Assembly (NCBI GenBank): GCA_963662705.2
Contig: OY759767.1
Span: forward strand, 3,782,001 to 3,846,000
DNA from: JAPPHA01 sp963662705
GTDB lineage: Bacteria > Pseudomonadota > Alphaproteobacteria > Rhodobacterales > Rhodobacteraceae
Reading direction: 5' to 3'
Length of the DNA: 64,000 nucleotides
This document shows positions 18,203-26,219 of the stretch, one piece after another. How positions within the stretch are numbered: position 1 is the stretch's first letter; each line of letters opens with the position of its first letter. A program made the translations under genes and the position numbers. Below the pieces are notes generated by a model, which did not search any database, was not told where the DNA came from, and worked only from the letters and a program-made list of their open reading frames with translations.

Positions 18203-19651
18203 TTACCTGACCATCTCAGCGGCCCGTCCTGCGAGCGCGATCTGGATGGCGACGAGTGGATTGTAACCCATCGCAGCCATTGATTGCAGGTAACTTGAGA
18301 TTCGGCACCAGTACTCGGCATAGACGCGGGTTCGGAAGCATCCGGAGACCTTCATCTTGACCTTTGCCATCCTGAAGCCCCTTTCTCCCGCATTGTTCGT
18401 AAAGCTGACATCGGGGTCGTGTATGAAGCGCAGCACGGCGTCTTCGTGTTTCTTGAGCCGCTCGTGCAGGTTGTGGGCATCGGACTTTGCGATGCGTCCG
18501 CGCTGGCCTTTCTTGCGCTTGGGGATTTCGGGCAGTTCCCCGGCTCCCCGTGTGAGGATGGTTCGGTATCGCTTGCGGATGGCGCGGTATTCGGCCTCGC
18601 TCAGGGTCCTGGTTTCGCTTGTGTTGACCCTGTGGCAGGCCTCGCACAGCAGTTTCTTCATCAGGCGTGCCCAGCGGTAACCGTTGGACTCGATAATGAA
18701 AGCCAGTTCACGCAGCAAATGAGCGCCACAGAGGCCGTGCCTGCATTTGTCGTAGGAGAAGTATGACGCCCAGCAGTCGTGGATCAGTGTGCCGGTGAAG
18801 CGGGGAATGATGCCGATGTCATCGATCGCTTCCGCCCCGCGCTTTCGATGCAGGAACTTCAGGGTCAGCGATCCGTCGGTGATGATATGCAGCCAGTGGT
18901 TCTTCCCATCGACCCGCATGCCGGTTTCGTCGGCATGCAGGGCCGGGCGCGTCAGCAGGCGTTCGATGGCGGCCTGTTCCCACGCTTCGAGCGCATCATG
19001 GAGGCGCCGGATGTAATTGAGGCAGGTGGCTTCGGATATCCTGAGGCCGGAGATCGCCTGCACCAGCGCGACGGTGCGCCGTAGCGAGAGCATGTGGGCG
19101 ACCAGCAGGTTGATGATGAAGGCCATGAAGCCGACGCCGTATTGCCGCGGCCCCGGCATGGTGTCGGGGAACTGTCCCCTGGTTCGGGCCCGGCACTCGG
19201 GGCAGTCCTTGATCTCGGCATCGACCTTGTGCTCGACGACCTCGAAGATGATATCGAAGCTGATGCGCCGTTCGTGTGCCGTGGGCGTGACGCCGGACAG
19301 GTCGGCGCCGCAGGCTTCGCAGGTCTCGACGGTGATCGTCTCACTGGTGGTGACTTTCCGGAGATTGGCTCCGGTCTCATCGCCTGGTTCCTTCGCTCTG
19401 GCTCTGCGCCTGGAACGCGCCGCGGTCTCGTCCTTGTCATCCATCTGCGATGGAGGGATGCCGGAGTTCTTGCTGGTTTTCGGGGTGGTCTTTTCCAGCA
19501 GGATGGAGATCAGGATGCTCAGCAGGGTCATCAGGACCCGGATTACGGCGTCGACTTCGCCGGACAGCTTGCCGGCCGCACGCAGGGCCTCGACGTCGGC
19601 CCGCGCGGCCTCGAACTCGTCGCGCAGCGACTTCCCGTTCACCGTCGCCAT
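18203..19651 (-). CDS. IS66-family transposase (TnpC type)
   Basis: DDE transposase, 482 aa, apparently complete. From the N-terminus it has a coiled-coil-like helix (residues 8-52), the KNSGIPPS motif near 61, a zinc finger formed by C111/C114 and C150/C153, and a catalytic core with D241 (HADETG), D292 (IHDCWASYF) and E423 (NNAGERGFRMAK). The C-terminal segment ends in the family's short IS66 tail. The start ATG lies inside the end of the methylase gene (13-nt overlap), so translation is probably coupled. No tnpA or tnpB is present in the element. Confidence 0.95.
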   Translation of the reverse strand: MATVNGKSLRDEFEAARADVEALRAAGKLSGEVDAVIRVLMTLLSILISILLEKTTPKTSKNSGIPPSQMDDKDETAARSRRRARAKEPGDETGANLRKVTTSETITVETCEACGADLSGVTPTAHERRISFDIIFEVVEHKVDAEIKDCPECRARTRGQFPDTMPGPRQYGVGFMAFIINLLVAHMLSLRRTVALVQAISGLRISEATCLNYIRRLHDALEAWEQAAIERLLTRPALHADETGMRVDGKNHWLHIITDGSLTLKFLHRKRGAEAIDDIGIIPRFTGTLIHDCWASYFSYDKCRHGLCGAHLLRELAFIIESNGYRWARLMKKLLCEACHRVNTSETRTLSEAEYRAIRKRYRTILTRGAGELPEIPKRKKGQRGRIAKSDAHNLHERLKKHEDAVLRFIHDPDVSFTNNAGERGFRMAKVKMKVSGCFRTRVYAEYWCRISSYLQSMAAMGYNPLVAIQIALAGRAAEMVR

Positions 19652-20313
19652 GACCCGTCCTCGACCGCCATGACCGCGGCCAGCACCGCCAGGCGCTCGC
19701 CCGGGGGCATCGCCGCATAGCGCCGCGCCCAGTTCTCGGCCTTGCGCTTGACCGTCTGGCGATGGGTGAAGTTCCGCCCGGCAAACCGGGCCCAGTGAAC
19801 CCGGTCGGGCGCGAAGTTGAACCAGATCGACTCGGTGACCACCGCCGCATGGTTGTTGACCTGCAGCGACAGGGACCGCCAGTCGGCAAGATGGGTCTCG
19901 TAGAGCCGGCTCGGGTAGCCGGAGATCATGACCTGGCAGTCCAGCGACTTCAGCAAGTCCAGCAGCGCCACATGCGACGCGTCGTCAAGATCGTGACGGT
20001 ACCGGCGTTCGGAGCGCCGGGTTGCCTGAAGGTAGGGTGGATCGCAGTAAACCAGTTCACGGCCCTGGAAGGGGAAGGCTTCAAGGAAACTGAATGCGCA
20101 CCCTTGGTGCAACTCTACCGGGTAGTCGCAGGTGAAGCCGTCAATGGCGCGCTGATCAAGATCGATGCCGATGTTGCGCTGTGCGGGAAGCTTCCGCTTC
20201 ATGATCGCGCCGCCCCCAAGAAATGGCTCGATATACACATCGTGCGGCGGCTGGGACGCTACAATCGCCTGGCAAAGACCAGAGGTCCCCTTCGAACCAA
20301 ACCACATTGCCAT
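19639..20313 (-). CDS. D12-class DNA adenine N6-methyltransferase, IS66 passenger
   Basis: Predicted Dam-like methyltransferase, 224 aa from ATG 20313; the frame opens at TTG 20325. The SAM-binding motif EPFLGGGA is at about 29-36 and the catalytic DPPY at 91-94, the order expected for D12 (alpha) class enzymes. It is shorter than Dam (about 270 aa), so the target recognition part is reduced. Its sequence specificity cannot be read directly. It lies inside the IS66 element, upstream of and overlapping the transposase. Possible roles are control of transposition by methylation or protection from restriction (inference). Confidence 0.88.
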   Translation of the reverse strand: MAMWFGSKGTSGLCQAIVASQPPHDVYIEPFLGGGAIMKRKLPAQRNIGIDLDQRAIDGFTCDYPVELHQGCAFSFLEAFPFQGRELVYCDPPYLQATRRSERRYRHDLDDASHVALLDLLKSLDCQVMISGYPSRLYETHLADWRSLSLQVNNHAAVVTESIWFNFAPDRVHWARFAGRNFTHRQTVKRKAENWARRYAAMPPGERLAVLAAVMAVEDGSWRR

Positions 20314-20350
20314 CGACCGAACCAACCCCGCGTCAAAACCGGACGCAGCC

Positions 20351-20379
20351 TCGATAGGACGTCAAACCTATGTTGTCAA
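20351..20379 (-). promoter_or_regulatory. Candidate promoter of the IS66 operon
   Basis: Reading the minus strand, a perfect TTGACA (complement of 20374-20379) is followed after 17 bp by TATCGA (complement of 20351-20356), about 40 bp before the methylase start. The -10 is weak. It would transcribe methylase and transposase together. Confidence 0.4.
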
Positions 20380-20406
20380 CAACGAAAAACCGAAAGTGAT
20401 CAAAAG

Positions 20407-20420
20407 GGGTGAGTAGTTAC
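20407..20420. repeat. IS66 terminal inverted repeat, right
   Basis: GGGTGAGTAGTTAC, the exact complement of the left end at 18161-18174. Confidence 0.93.
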
Positions 20421-20428
20421 GATTCTTT
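20421..20428. repeat. IS66 target-site duplication, right copy
   Basis: GATTCTTT, identical to 18153-18160. The sequence includes GATTC, which fits the GANTC target of the cell-cycle methylase CcrM. Confidence 0.95.
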
Positions 20429-20578
20429 TATCCTTCCATCGCCCGAATCCGCCTTCGGGAGTTCCATCCGGATCCCGTGTCCGAAGTTGCATGGGCAAGT
20501 GTACACCTCGCGGGGTCCACTGCATCTGTTGCATTTTCGAAAACCGCTTCGAGATGATCTGGTTGACAGCTGATTGAG
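20421..20578 (-). pseudogene. C-terminal scrap of an ISKra4-like transposase
   Basis: Reading the minus strand from about 20578, one frame gives AVNQIISKRF, then QQMQWTPRGVHL, then QLRTR. This is the pattern I remember near the C-terminus of ISKra4-like transposases (AVNxIxxKRxxKxQQMxWTPRGAHLLLQ). Nothing of the catalytic core is found upstream, and the extreme C-terminus diverges. It is a decayed relic; the IS66 element landed at its edge. Identification rests on memory of the motif. Confidence 0.5.
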
Positions 20579-20667
20579 CGAAGGCTGTGGTCGCCCAACT
20601 GCCGTGTCTCAGGGCAACGAGGCCCTTTCCTGGCAGGGAACACCGGCAAACCGCTCTTTGGGCCGAG

Positions 20668-21831
20668 TCAACGGCCCCAGGTTACCGGCACCTTCAACGG
20701 ACCGCGAAATGCCCGGCCTGCAAATTCAACATCGCCCGCGAGACGGATGTCCGGGAAACGCTCGAACAGCATTGGAAGCGCGTCCTCGGCAACGAGGGCT
20801 CTGCTCGCGGCGGCGCCCGCACAGAAATGCGGACCTGCGCCAAAGGCGAAGCTGCGCGCCGTGTCGCGGGTGATGTTGAAAACGTCCGGATTCTCGAACA
20901 CGTCCTCGTCCCGATTTCCCGAGCCGAACATGAAAAAGACACGGCTCCCGGGTTCGAAATCGACGCCGTCGACCGTTTCCTCCCTCGCGACCCGTCGGGG
21001 TGACATGCCGATCGGTGAAATCCAGCGTGCGTACTCTTCGAACGCATTCCGCCAGCTTGCCTGGCCCTCCAGGACCATTTCCAGCTGATCCGCGTGGGTC
21101 AGAAGTGCCCAGGCCGTTCCGGCAATCGCATCGCGCGGCTCATTCTGGCCACCCGAGATTGCGAGTTTCACGTTTGCGCGAACCGATGCCATGGGAAGTC
21201 CGGCCTGCAACTGCACCGACAGCAGCGACATGTCCGGTTCGGCCGCGACGATCGGCCATCTGCTGTCGACATGGGCGTCAATCGAGGCAGTGCAGTCACG
21301 GCATCTGGCCTCGACTGCCGGGTCGCCCGCGTAATTGGCGATGCCATCGATCATGCCCTGGCTCACCCGATCGACCTCCTTCCAATCCATGTTGCGGAGG
21401 CCGGTGATCACGCGCAAGGCGTTGCCCGAGACGGGCATCGCGAAGTCCGCGACGAGATCACACGCATTTCCGCCCGCGAGACAGTCGAGCACATCCCGGG
21501 TGTGGCGGCGGAACTCGCCGGTCCAGTGATCACGCACCGTCCTCGGGCTGAAGGCCGGAAACGTCGCCCTTCTTTCGACGGCATGGGCTTCGCCGTCCTT
21601 GCGCATCATGTTTTCGCCCATCAGTACGCTCATCAAGCCGTCCGGCTGATAGCTGGAAAAAGTGTCGACGCGTTTTTCCTGCACGAAAATTGCCCTGTGC
21701 CTTGCGATGAGCGTGGCGTTGAGTTCCGGGACCAGGCAGATCGGAGCGTCGGCGCGCATTTTTTCGAGAACGGGATACGGATCCCGGTGAAATTCCCGGA
21801 GATCGACATGGAAGACGGGAGCTTTTGCCAT
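20668..21831 (-). CDS. Cytochrome P450
   Basis: Heme monooxygenase, about 387 aa, class I bacterial type and soluble, with no membrane segment. The heme-ligand Cys lies in FAFGAGPHFCAGAAASR. The K-helix ExxR is EEYAR, and the I-helix reads ISGGQNEPRDAIAG, with Asn-Glu where many P450s have an acid-alcohol pair. ATG 21831 is the most likely start because family-like sequence begins there; ATGs at 21849 and 21876 are alternatives. No ferredoxin or ferredoxin reductase is adjacent, so its redox partner must lie elsewhere. The substrate is unknown. Confidence 0.9.
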   Translation of the reverse strand: MAKAPVFHVDLREFHRDPYPVLEKMRADAPICLVPELNATLIARHRAIFVQEKRVDTFSSYQPDGLMSVLMGENMMRKDGEAHAVERRATFPAFSPRTVRDHWTGEFRRHTRDVLDCLAGGNACDLVADFAMPVSGNALRVITGLRNMDWKEVDRVSQGMIDGIANYAGDPAVEARCRDCTASIDAHVDSRWPIVAAEPDMSLLSVQLQAGLPMASVRANVKLAISGGQNEPRDAIAGTAWALLTHADQLEMVLEGQASWRNAFEEYARWISPIGMSPRRVAREETVDGVDFEPGSRVFFMFGSGNRDEDVFENPDVFNITRDTARSFAFGAGPHFCAGAAASRALVAEDALPMLFERFPDIRLAGDVEFAGRAFRGPLKVPVTWGR

Positions 21832-22335
21832 GGTGGAAGCCTGCTCCATCGCCGGTTGACTTGCAAATCTATCCATTCCCGGCGCAGCCGGTATCCGGTG
21901 GCGGATCCTCCGGCGCACAAGGGCATGACCAAACGGGCGACAGGATCCGGACAAACACGCCGGTAGTCCGGAACCCACAGAACCTTACCCCGAAAACGCC
22001 ACTGGCTCCCAGATGAGGTCGCTTCATGCGCGCGCCCGGGCTTGCCATGTGGTGGGAATCATACGTGAGCAAGTTCAGCCCTGGTTCCATGCGGGTCAGC
22101 GAGAAATATGACTAGAAATTAACCTCTATCGGTATTTATGTATAAATTTTGATCATTATACCGGATTTCTCGTCCTCTCCGGCGGAGATGCGGTGGCGGC
22201 TTCTGGACGTGATGAGCGTTCCCGTGCTCGGAAACCGCATTTCCGGCGGCGCCGAAGCGAGATCGTCCACGACTGCCGCCGGTGTCGCGGCGAAGTCGAA
22301 CGACCAGTTCCCCGCCTGAATCAATGGAAGATGAG
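21832..22335. other. Divergent region between P450 and amt
   Basis: About 500 bp without a recognisable gene. The stretch around 22100-22165 is strikingly AT-rich for this genome and probably holds promoters. I found no convincing sigma54 site (TGGCAC-N5-TTGC) for amt. Confidence 0.45.
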
Positions 22336-23682
22336 ATGATGTCAAATCACGCAAAATACCTGCCCTGCCCGCTCCTCCTCGTGCTGGCCGCGTCGCCCGC
22401 GACGGCCCAGGGCGCGCCGGGGACCGAAGTCGCAGTGCATACGGTCTTCGTTCTCAACACGTTTCTGTTTCTCGTCAGCGGTTTTCTCGTGTTCTGGATG
22501 GCCGCAGGATTCGCGATGCTCGAGGCCGGCCTGGTAAGGTCACGCAATGTCACGACGCAGTTGACCAAGAATTTCGGCCTGTTTTCCATCGCCGCGATCA
22601 TGTACTGGCTGATCGGTTACAATCTCATGTATCCGCTGGGAAACTGGTCGCTCGGAACCGACGAGACCGGAGGTTACCTCGGCGCGTTCGGTCTCGCCGT
22701 CCTTGAAGCCGTGGGCATCGGGCCCGAGGGCGCAGACGATCTGTCCTACGCATCCACGGGATCGGACTTTTTCTTCCAGCTCATGTTCTGCGCCACCGCG
22801 GCGTCGATTGTCTCCGGCACGCTTGCCGAACGCATCAGGCTGTGGCCATTCCTCCTGTTCACGGCATTGCTGACCGGTGTGATCTATCCCGTGCAGGCAT
22901 CCTGGAAGTGGGGTGGCGGTTTCCTGGATTCCCAGTTCGGTTTCCTGGACTTCGCCGGTTCGACGGTCGTGCATTCGGTCGGAGGATGGGCGGCACTGGT
23001 CGGTGCCATTTTGCTCGGCGCGCGAACGGGCAAGTACCAGGCTGGCCAGGTAAACCCGATACGCGGATCGAACATGCCCCTGGCGACATTGGGAACGTTC
23101 ATTCTCTGGATCGGCTGGTTCGGTTTCAACGGAGGATCTCAGCTGGCAATGGGTACCATCGGCGATGCGGCAGACGTGAGCCGCATTTTTGCGAACACCA
23201 ACATGGCTGCCGCTTCCGGTGCGATGGTTGCGATGTTCATGACCCAGATCCTGTACGGAAAGGTCGACTTGACCATGGTGCTGAACGGAGCTCTTGCGGG
23301 CCTCGTGGCAATAACTGCCGAACCCCTCTATCCGTCGCTCTTCGGGTCCCTGCTGATCGGCGGCGTCGGCGGCGCAATCGTCGTCTACGGCGTGCCCTTC
23401 CTCGACAAGTTGAAGATCGATGACGTGGTCGGCGCAATTCCGGTACACCTCTTCGCCGGGATATGGGGAACGCTGGCAGTCTGTTTCACGAATCCTGACG
23501 CCACGCTGTTCGGGCAGGTCGCGTCCATCGTCATCGTGGGTGCGTTCGTGTGCGCCGCGTCCTGGATCATCTGGTTCATCCTGAAACTGGCGATCGGTAT
23601 CCGGGTTGACGAGGAAAGCGAGATCACGGGCCTCGACATGACGGAACTCGGCATCGAGGCTTACCCCGAGTTTACGACCTGA
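22336..23682 (+). CDS. amt: Ammonium transporter (Amt family)
   Basis: Inner-membrane trimeric ammonium channel, about 448 aa. The N-terminal signal-like segment ends near ATAQGA and is followed by about 11 hydrophobic segments. The conserved pore histidines are visible in VVHSVGGWAALVGA and IPVHLFAGIWGT, and the external aromatic/SFFFQL-type region (SDFFFQLMFCATA) is present. ATG 22336 follows a GGAAGATGAG element; the ATG at 22339 and an upstream ATG at 22324 are alternatives. No glnK PII gene is adjacent, unlike many glnK-amt pairs. Confidence 0.93.
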   Translation: MMSNHAKYLPCPLLLVLAASPATAQGAPGTEVAVHTVFVLNTFLFLVSGFLVFWMAAGFAMLEAGLVRSRNVTTQLTKNFGLFSIAAIMYWLIGYNLMYPLGNWSLGTDETGGYLGAFGLAVLEAVGIGPEGADDLSYASTGSDFFFQLMFCATAASIVSGTLAERIRLWPFLLFTALLTGVIYPVQASWKWGGGFLDSQFGFLDFAGSTVVHSVGGWAALVGAILLGARTGKYQAGQVNPIRGSNMPLATLGTFILWIGWFGFNGGSQLAMGTIGDAADVSRIFANTNMAAASGAMVAMFMTQILYGKVDLTMVLNGALAGLVAITAEPLYPSLFGSLLIGGVGGAIVVYGVPFLDKLKIDDVVGAIPVHLFAGIWGTLAVCFTNPDATLFGQVASIVIVGAFVCAASWIIWFILKLAIGIRVDEESEITGLDMTELGIEAYPEFTT

Positions 23683-23697
23683 ACCGGGATGCGATTG

Positions 23698-23725
23698 TCC
23701 CGGGCGCGCATCCGTGCGCCCGGGA
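23698..23725 (+). terminator. Strong hairpin after amt
   Basis: A 10-bp perfect stem (TCCCGGGCGC paired with GCGCCCGGGA) with an 8-nt loop starts 16 nt after the amt stop. No T-run follows, so it may be a Rho-independent-like terminator of weak type or an mRNA-stabilising hairpin. Confidence 0.4.
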
Positions 23726-24094
23726 TCACCGGGCATGGACGGACCTCGCATTGGCGTTCCCGTCCAACCCGGTCGCCGCACTTTGAAACGATCGTCGTCT
23801 TTCGTCGGAAGATCGCCTGGCTCCGGGGCAAACCGGAGCGGCGAACATGTTCCGAAACGATTTCGAGACAACGTTCGAACGACTGGTTCGGGAACCTGCC
23901 AGAACGGCGTCGCGGCGCGTGACAAACGACAGCGGCCGCCTGAGGCAGAGAATCTCGGGGCGCCTTTTTTCACGTTGCATCCCCGGCCGCGATGCAATTC
24001 GCATGTCGACACGCCGGTTATTGCATTGGCACCGGACACACTCTATACGATTCCGGCTTTGCGGAGATCGTGTTGACCTTTTCCGCAAACCCGG
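23726..24094. other. Intergenic region before tRNA-Arg
   Basis: About 370 bp without a recognisable gene. Long antisense frames spanning amt and this region look like coding shadows. The right part holds the probable tRNA promoter. Confidence 0.5.
24021..24049 (+). promoter_or_regulatory. Candidate promoter of tRNA-Arg
   Basis: TTGCAT (24021-24026) and TATACG (24044-24049) are separated by 17 bp and lie about 45 bp before the mature tRNA 5' end. Confidence 0.4.
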
Positions 24095-24171
24095 GGACCC
24101 GTAGCTCAGCTGGATAGAGCATTTGACTACGAATCAAAAGGTCGGGCGTTCGAATCGCTCCGGGTCCTCCA
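24095..24171 (+). tRNA. tRNA-Arg (anticodon ACG)
   Basis: 77-nt cloverleaf. The acceptor stem GGACCCG pairs with CGGGTCC, the D arm is GCTC/GAGC, and the anticodon stem TTTGA/TCAAA encloses loop CTACGAA (anticodon ACG). The T arm is GGGCG/CGCTC with loop TTCGAAT. The 3' CCA is encoded. The body matches the usual bacterial tRNA-Arg(ACG) pattern. The A34 is normally deaminated to inosine by TadA. Confidence 0.97.
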
Positions 24172-24270
24172 GCACCTTTTCCTGGTCGACGACAAGCGCT
24201 GTCCCGATTCCCGGCCGCTCTTGGCTGGACGGAGCGGCAATCGGGCCGGAAGCTCGTCGCCTCCGGAACA

Positions 24271-25530
24271 TCACTCTTCCTCGAATTCCTCGCCAAGGAT
24301 CCTGGAAACCGCGAAGACGTCCTTGTCGCCTCGCCCGCACATGTTCATCACCAGGAGATGGTCCGAAGGAAGGCCGCCCGCGATTCGTGAAACGTGAGCC
24401 AGGGCATGTGACGGCTCCAGTGCGGGAATGATGCCCTCACAGCTGCAGCACAACTGGAACGCCTCAAGTGCTTCTGCGTCAGTTACCGAAACATATTCGA
24501 CGCGCCCCGTATCACGAAGCCAGGAATGCTCGGGACCGATCCCTGGATAGTCCAGTCCGGCCGATATCGAATAGCCGTCCAGAATCTGCCCGTTCGGGTC
24601 CTGCAGCAGGTATGTCCGATTCCCGTGGAGCACTCCGGGGCGCCCGCCCGTCAACGAGGCGCAGTGTTCCATCCTCTCGTCGACTCCCTTGCCGCCGGCC
24701 TCGACGCCGATGATCCGTATTGAGGGTTCATCCAGGAACGGATGAAAAAGCCCCATGGCATTGGAACCGCCTCCTATGCAGGCGACCAGCGTGTCCGGAA
24801 GCCTGCCTTCCTGTTCCTGCATCTGCTTCCGCGTTTCGTCACCGATGACGCACTGGAAATCGCGGACCATTGCCGGATAGGGATGTGGCCCGGCAACCGT
24901 CCCGATGCAGTAGAAGGTGGTCTCCACATATGTCACCCAATCCCGAAGCGCCTCGTTCATTGCGTCCTTCAGGGTTCCCCTTCCTGCCGTGACGGGAACG
25001 ACCTCGGCCCCGAGAAGCTTCATGCGGAATACGTTTGGAGCCTGCCGCTCGACGTCATGGGAACCCATGTAGACCACGCATTGAAGACCGAACCGTGCAC
25101 AGGCCGTCGCGGTCGCGACACCATGCTGGCCGGCCCCGGTTTCGGCAATGATCCGGGTCTTGCCCATGCGCCGGGCCAGCAGGACCTGTCCAAGCACATT
25201 GTTGATCTTGTGCGCGCCCGTATGGTTGAGTTCGTCGCGCTTCATGTAAATGCGCGCACCACCGAAGTGATCGGTGAGACGTTCGGCAAAATACAAGGGC
25301 GAAGGCCTGCCGACATAGTGGGTGCGAAACCGCTCCATCTCGTCCAGAAACTCCGGGTCGGTGCGAGCCCGCGCGTATTCCGCCTCGAGTTCGAGAATGA
25401 GCGGCATCAGCGTTTCCGAAACGAACCGGCCTCCATAGTCCCCGAAACGGCCGCGTTCGTCCGGACCGCTCCGATACGTGTTCAATCCTTCGGTCGCAAT
25501 CATCCGGTTCTCATTCATCCCGCTATCCAT
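24271..25530 (-). CDS. trpB: Tryptophan synthase beta chain
   Basis: PLP enzyme that joins indole and serine to make tryptophan. It is 419 aa including a short N-terminal extension. The PLP Lys lies in NHTGAHKINN, the catalytic Glu in IAETGAGQHG, and the phosphate-binding loop is GGGSNAMG. The start is either ATG 25530 or ATG 25518; neither has a strong ribosome binding site, but trpF ends 32 bp upstream. The partner trpA is not downstream: the next feature is a tRNA gene on the other strand. Confidence 0.96.
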   Translation of the reverse strand: MDSGMNENRMIATEGLNTYRSGPDERGRFGDYGGRFVSETLMPLILELEAEYARARTDPEFLDEMERFRTHYVGRPSPLYFAERLTDHFGGARIYMKRDELNHTGAHKINNVLGQVLLARRMGKTRIIAETGAGQHGVATATACARFGLQCVVYMGSHDVERQAPNVFRMKLLGAEVVPVTAGRGTLKDAMNEALRDWVTYVETTFYCIGTVAGPHPYPAMVRDFQCVIGDETRKQMQEQEGRLPDTLVACIGGGSNAMGLFHPFLDEPSIRIIGVEAGGKGVDERMEHCASLTGGRPGVLHGNRTYLLQDPNGQILDGYSISAGLDYPGIGPEHSWLRDTGRVEYVSVTDAEALEAFQLCCSCEGIIPALEPSHALAHVSRIAGGLPSDHLLVMNMCGRGDKDVFAVSRILGEEFEEE

Positions 25531-25562
25531 CCATTACCGGCAAGGGTATCCGTCATCCGTCG

Positions 25563-26219
25563 TTACGGCCCTGAAATCTGATCAGGAAGCGAACTGGCCA
25601 CACGAAGAAAATCCCTGATTCGGTCGCAATCCTTCTTTCCGGGAGCCGATTCAACCCCTGACGAAACATCAAGCTGCGTTGCGCCCGACAGCCGAACCGC
25701 GTCGGCAATATTCTCCCTCGTCAATCCACCGGCCAGCATCCACGGCAGGCGCCATTCCCGCTTTGCCAGGAGAGACCAGTCAACGACAATCCCCTGCCCT
25801 CCCGGCCGGTCCGAGTGTCTTGCCGGAGGCGCGTCAACAAGGAGCTGGTCGACAAAACCTTCCCAGTGGTCGGCCCGTTCCACATCGGATTTCGCCGATA
25901 TTCCGAGCGATTTCATGACAGGCAAGCTGAAGGTCTTCCTGATCGCTCTTGAGCGTTCCCGTGACTCGGAGCCGTGCAACTGGATCATGTCAAGCGTCAC
26001 GGAATCGAGGACACGCCCGATATGCCCGTCGTCGGGGTCGACAAACAGCCCGGTGCGGCACACGCCCGACGGAACCCTGGCAGCAAGATCCCGCGCCTGC
26101 TCAACCGATACGTTTCGCGGCGACCTGGGGAAAAACACGAACCCGACATAGTCGGCGCCAGCCCTAACGCTCGCATCCAGCGATGCCGCGTCTGACAGTC
26201 CGCAGATCTTGACCTTCAT
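25563..26219 (-). CDS. trpF: Phosphoribosylanthranilate isomerase
   Basis: Amadori-type isomerase of tryptophan synthesis, 218 aa TIM barrel. It begins with VKICGL (catalytic Cys), has VQLHG-like IQLHGSES, and ends with the LDVSSGVE motif, all typical of TrpF. The start codon overlaps the lapA stop by 4 nt. It lies upstream of trpB in the usual order. Confidence 0.95.
   Translation of the reverse strand: MKVKICGLSDAASLDASVRAGADYVGFVFFPRSPRNVSVEQARDLAARVPSGVCRTGLFVDPDDGHIGRVLDSVTLDMIQLHGSESRERSRAIRKTFSLPVMKSLGISAKSDVERADHWEGFVDQLLVDAPPARHSDRPGGQGIVVDWSLLAKREWRLPWMLAGGLTRENIADAVRLSGATQLDVSSGVESAPGKKDCDRIRDFLRVASSLPDQISGP

Larger units (their letters stand above)
18161..20420 (-). mobile_element. 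Intact IS66-family element with an adenine methylase passenger
   Basis: 2260-bp element bounded by perfect 14-bp terminal inverted repeats (GTAACTACTCACCC at the left end and its complement ending at 20420), flanked by the 8-bp direct repeat GATTCTTT. It carries two overlapping genes on the minus strand: a D12-class DNA adenine methylase, then a single IS66 transposase. The accessory tnpA and tnpB genes of classical IS66 elements are absent, as in the ISBst12-type subgroup. Intact ends, intact genes and a perfect duplication suggest a recent insertion. Confidence 0.95.

Noticed and set aside
19639..20313. Restriction-modification system around the adenine methylase
   Set aside because: No restriction endonuclease gene is adjacent. 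The element contains only the methylase and the transposase, ending at defined repeats.
22540..24039. 499-aa open frame antisense to amt and downstream DNA
   Set aside because: Low-complexity shadow of a GC-rich gene; the sense frame encodes a clear ammonium transporter.
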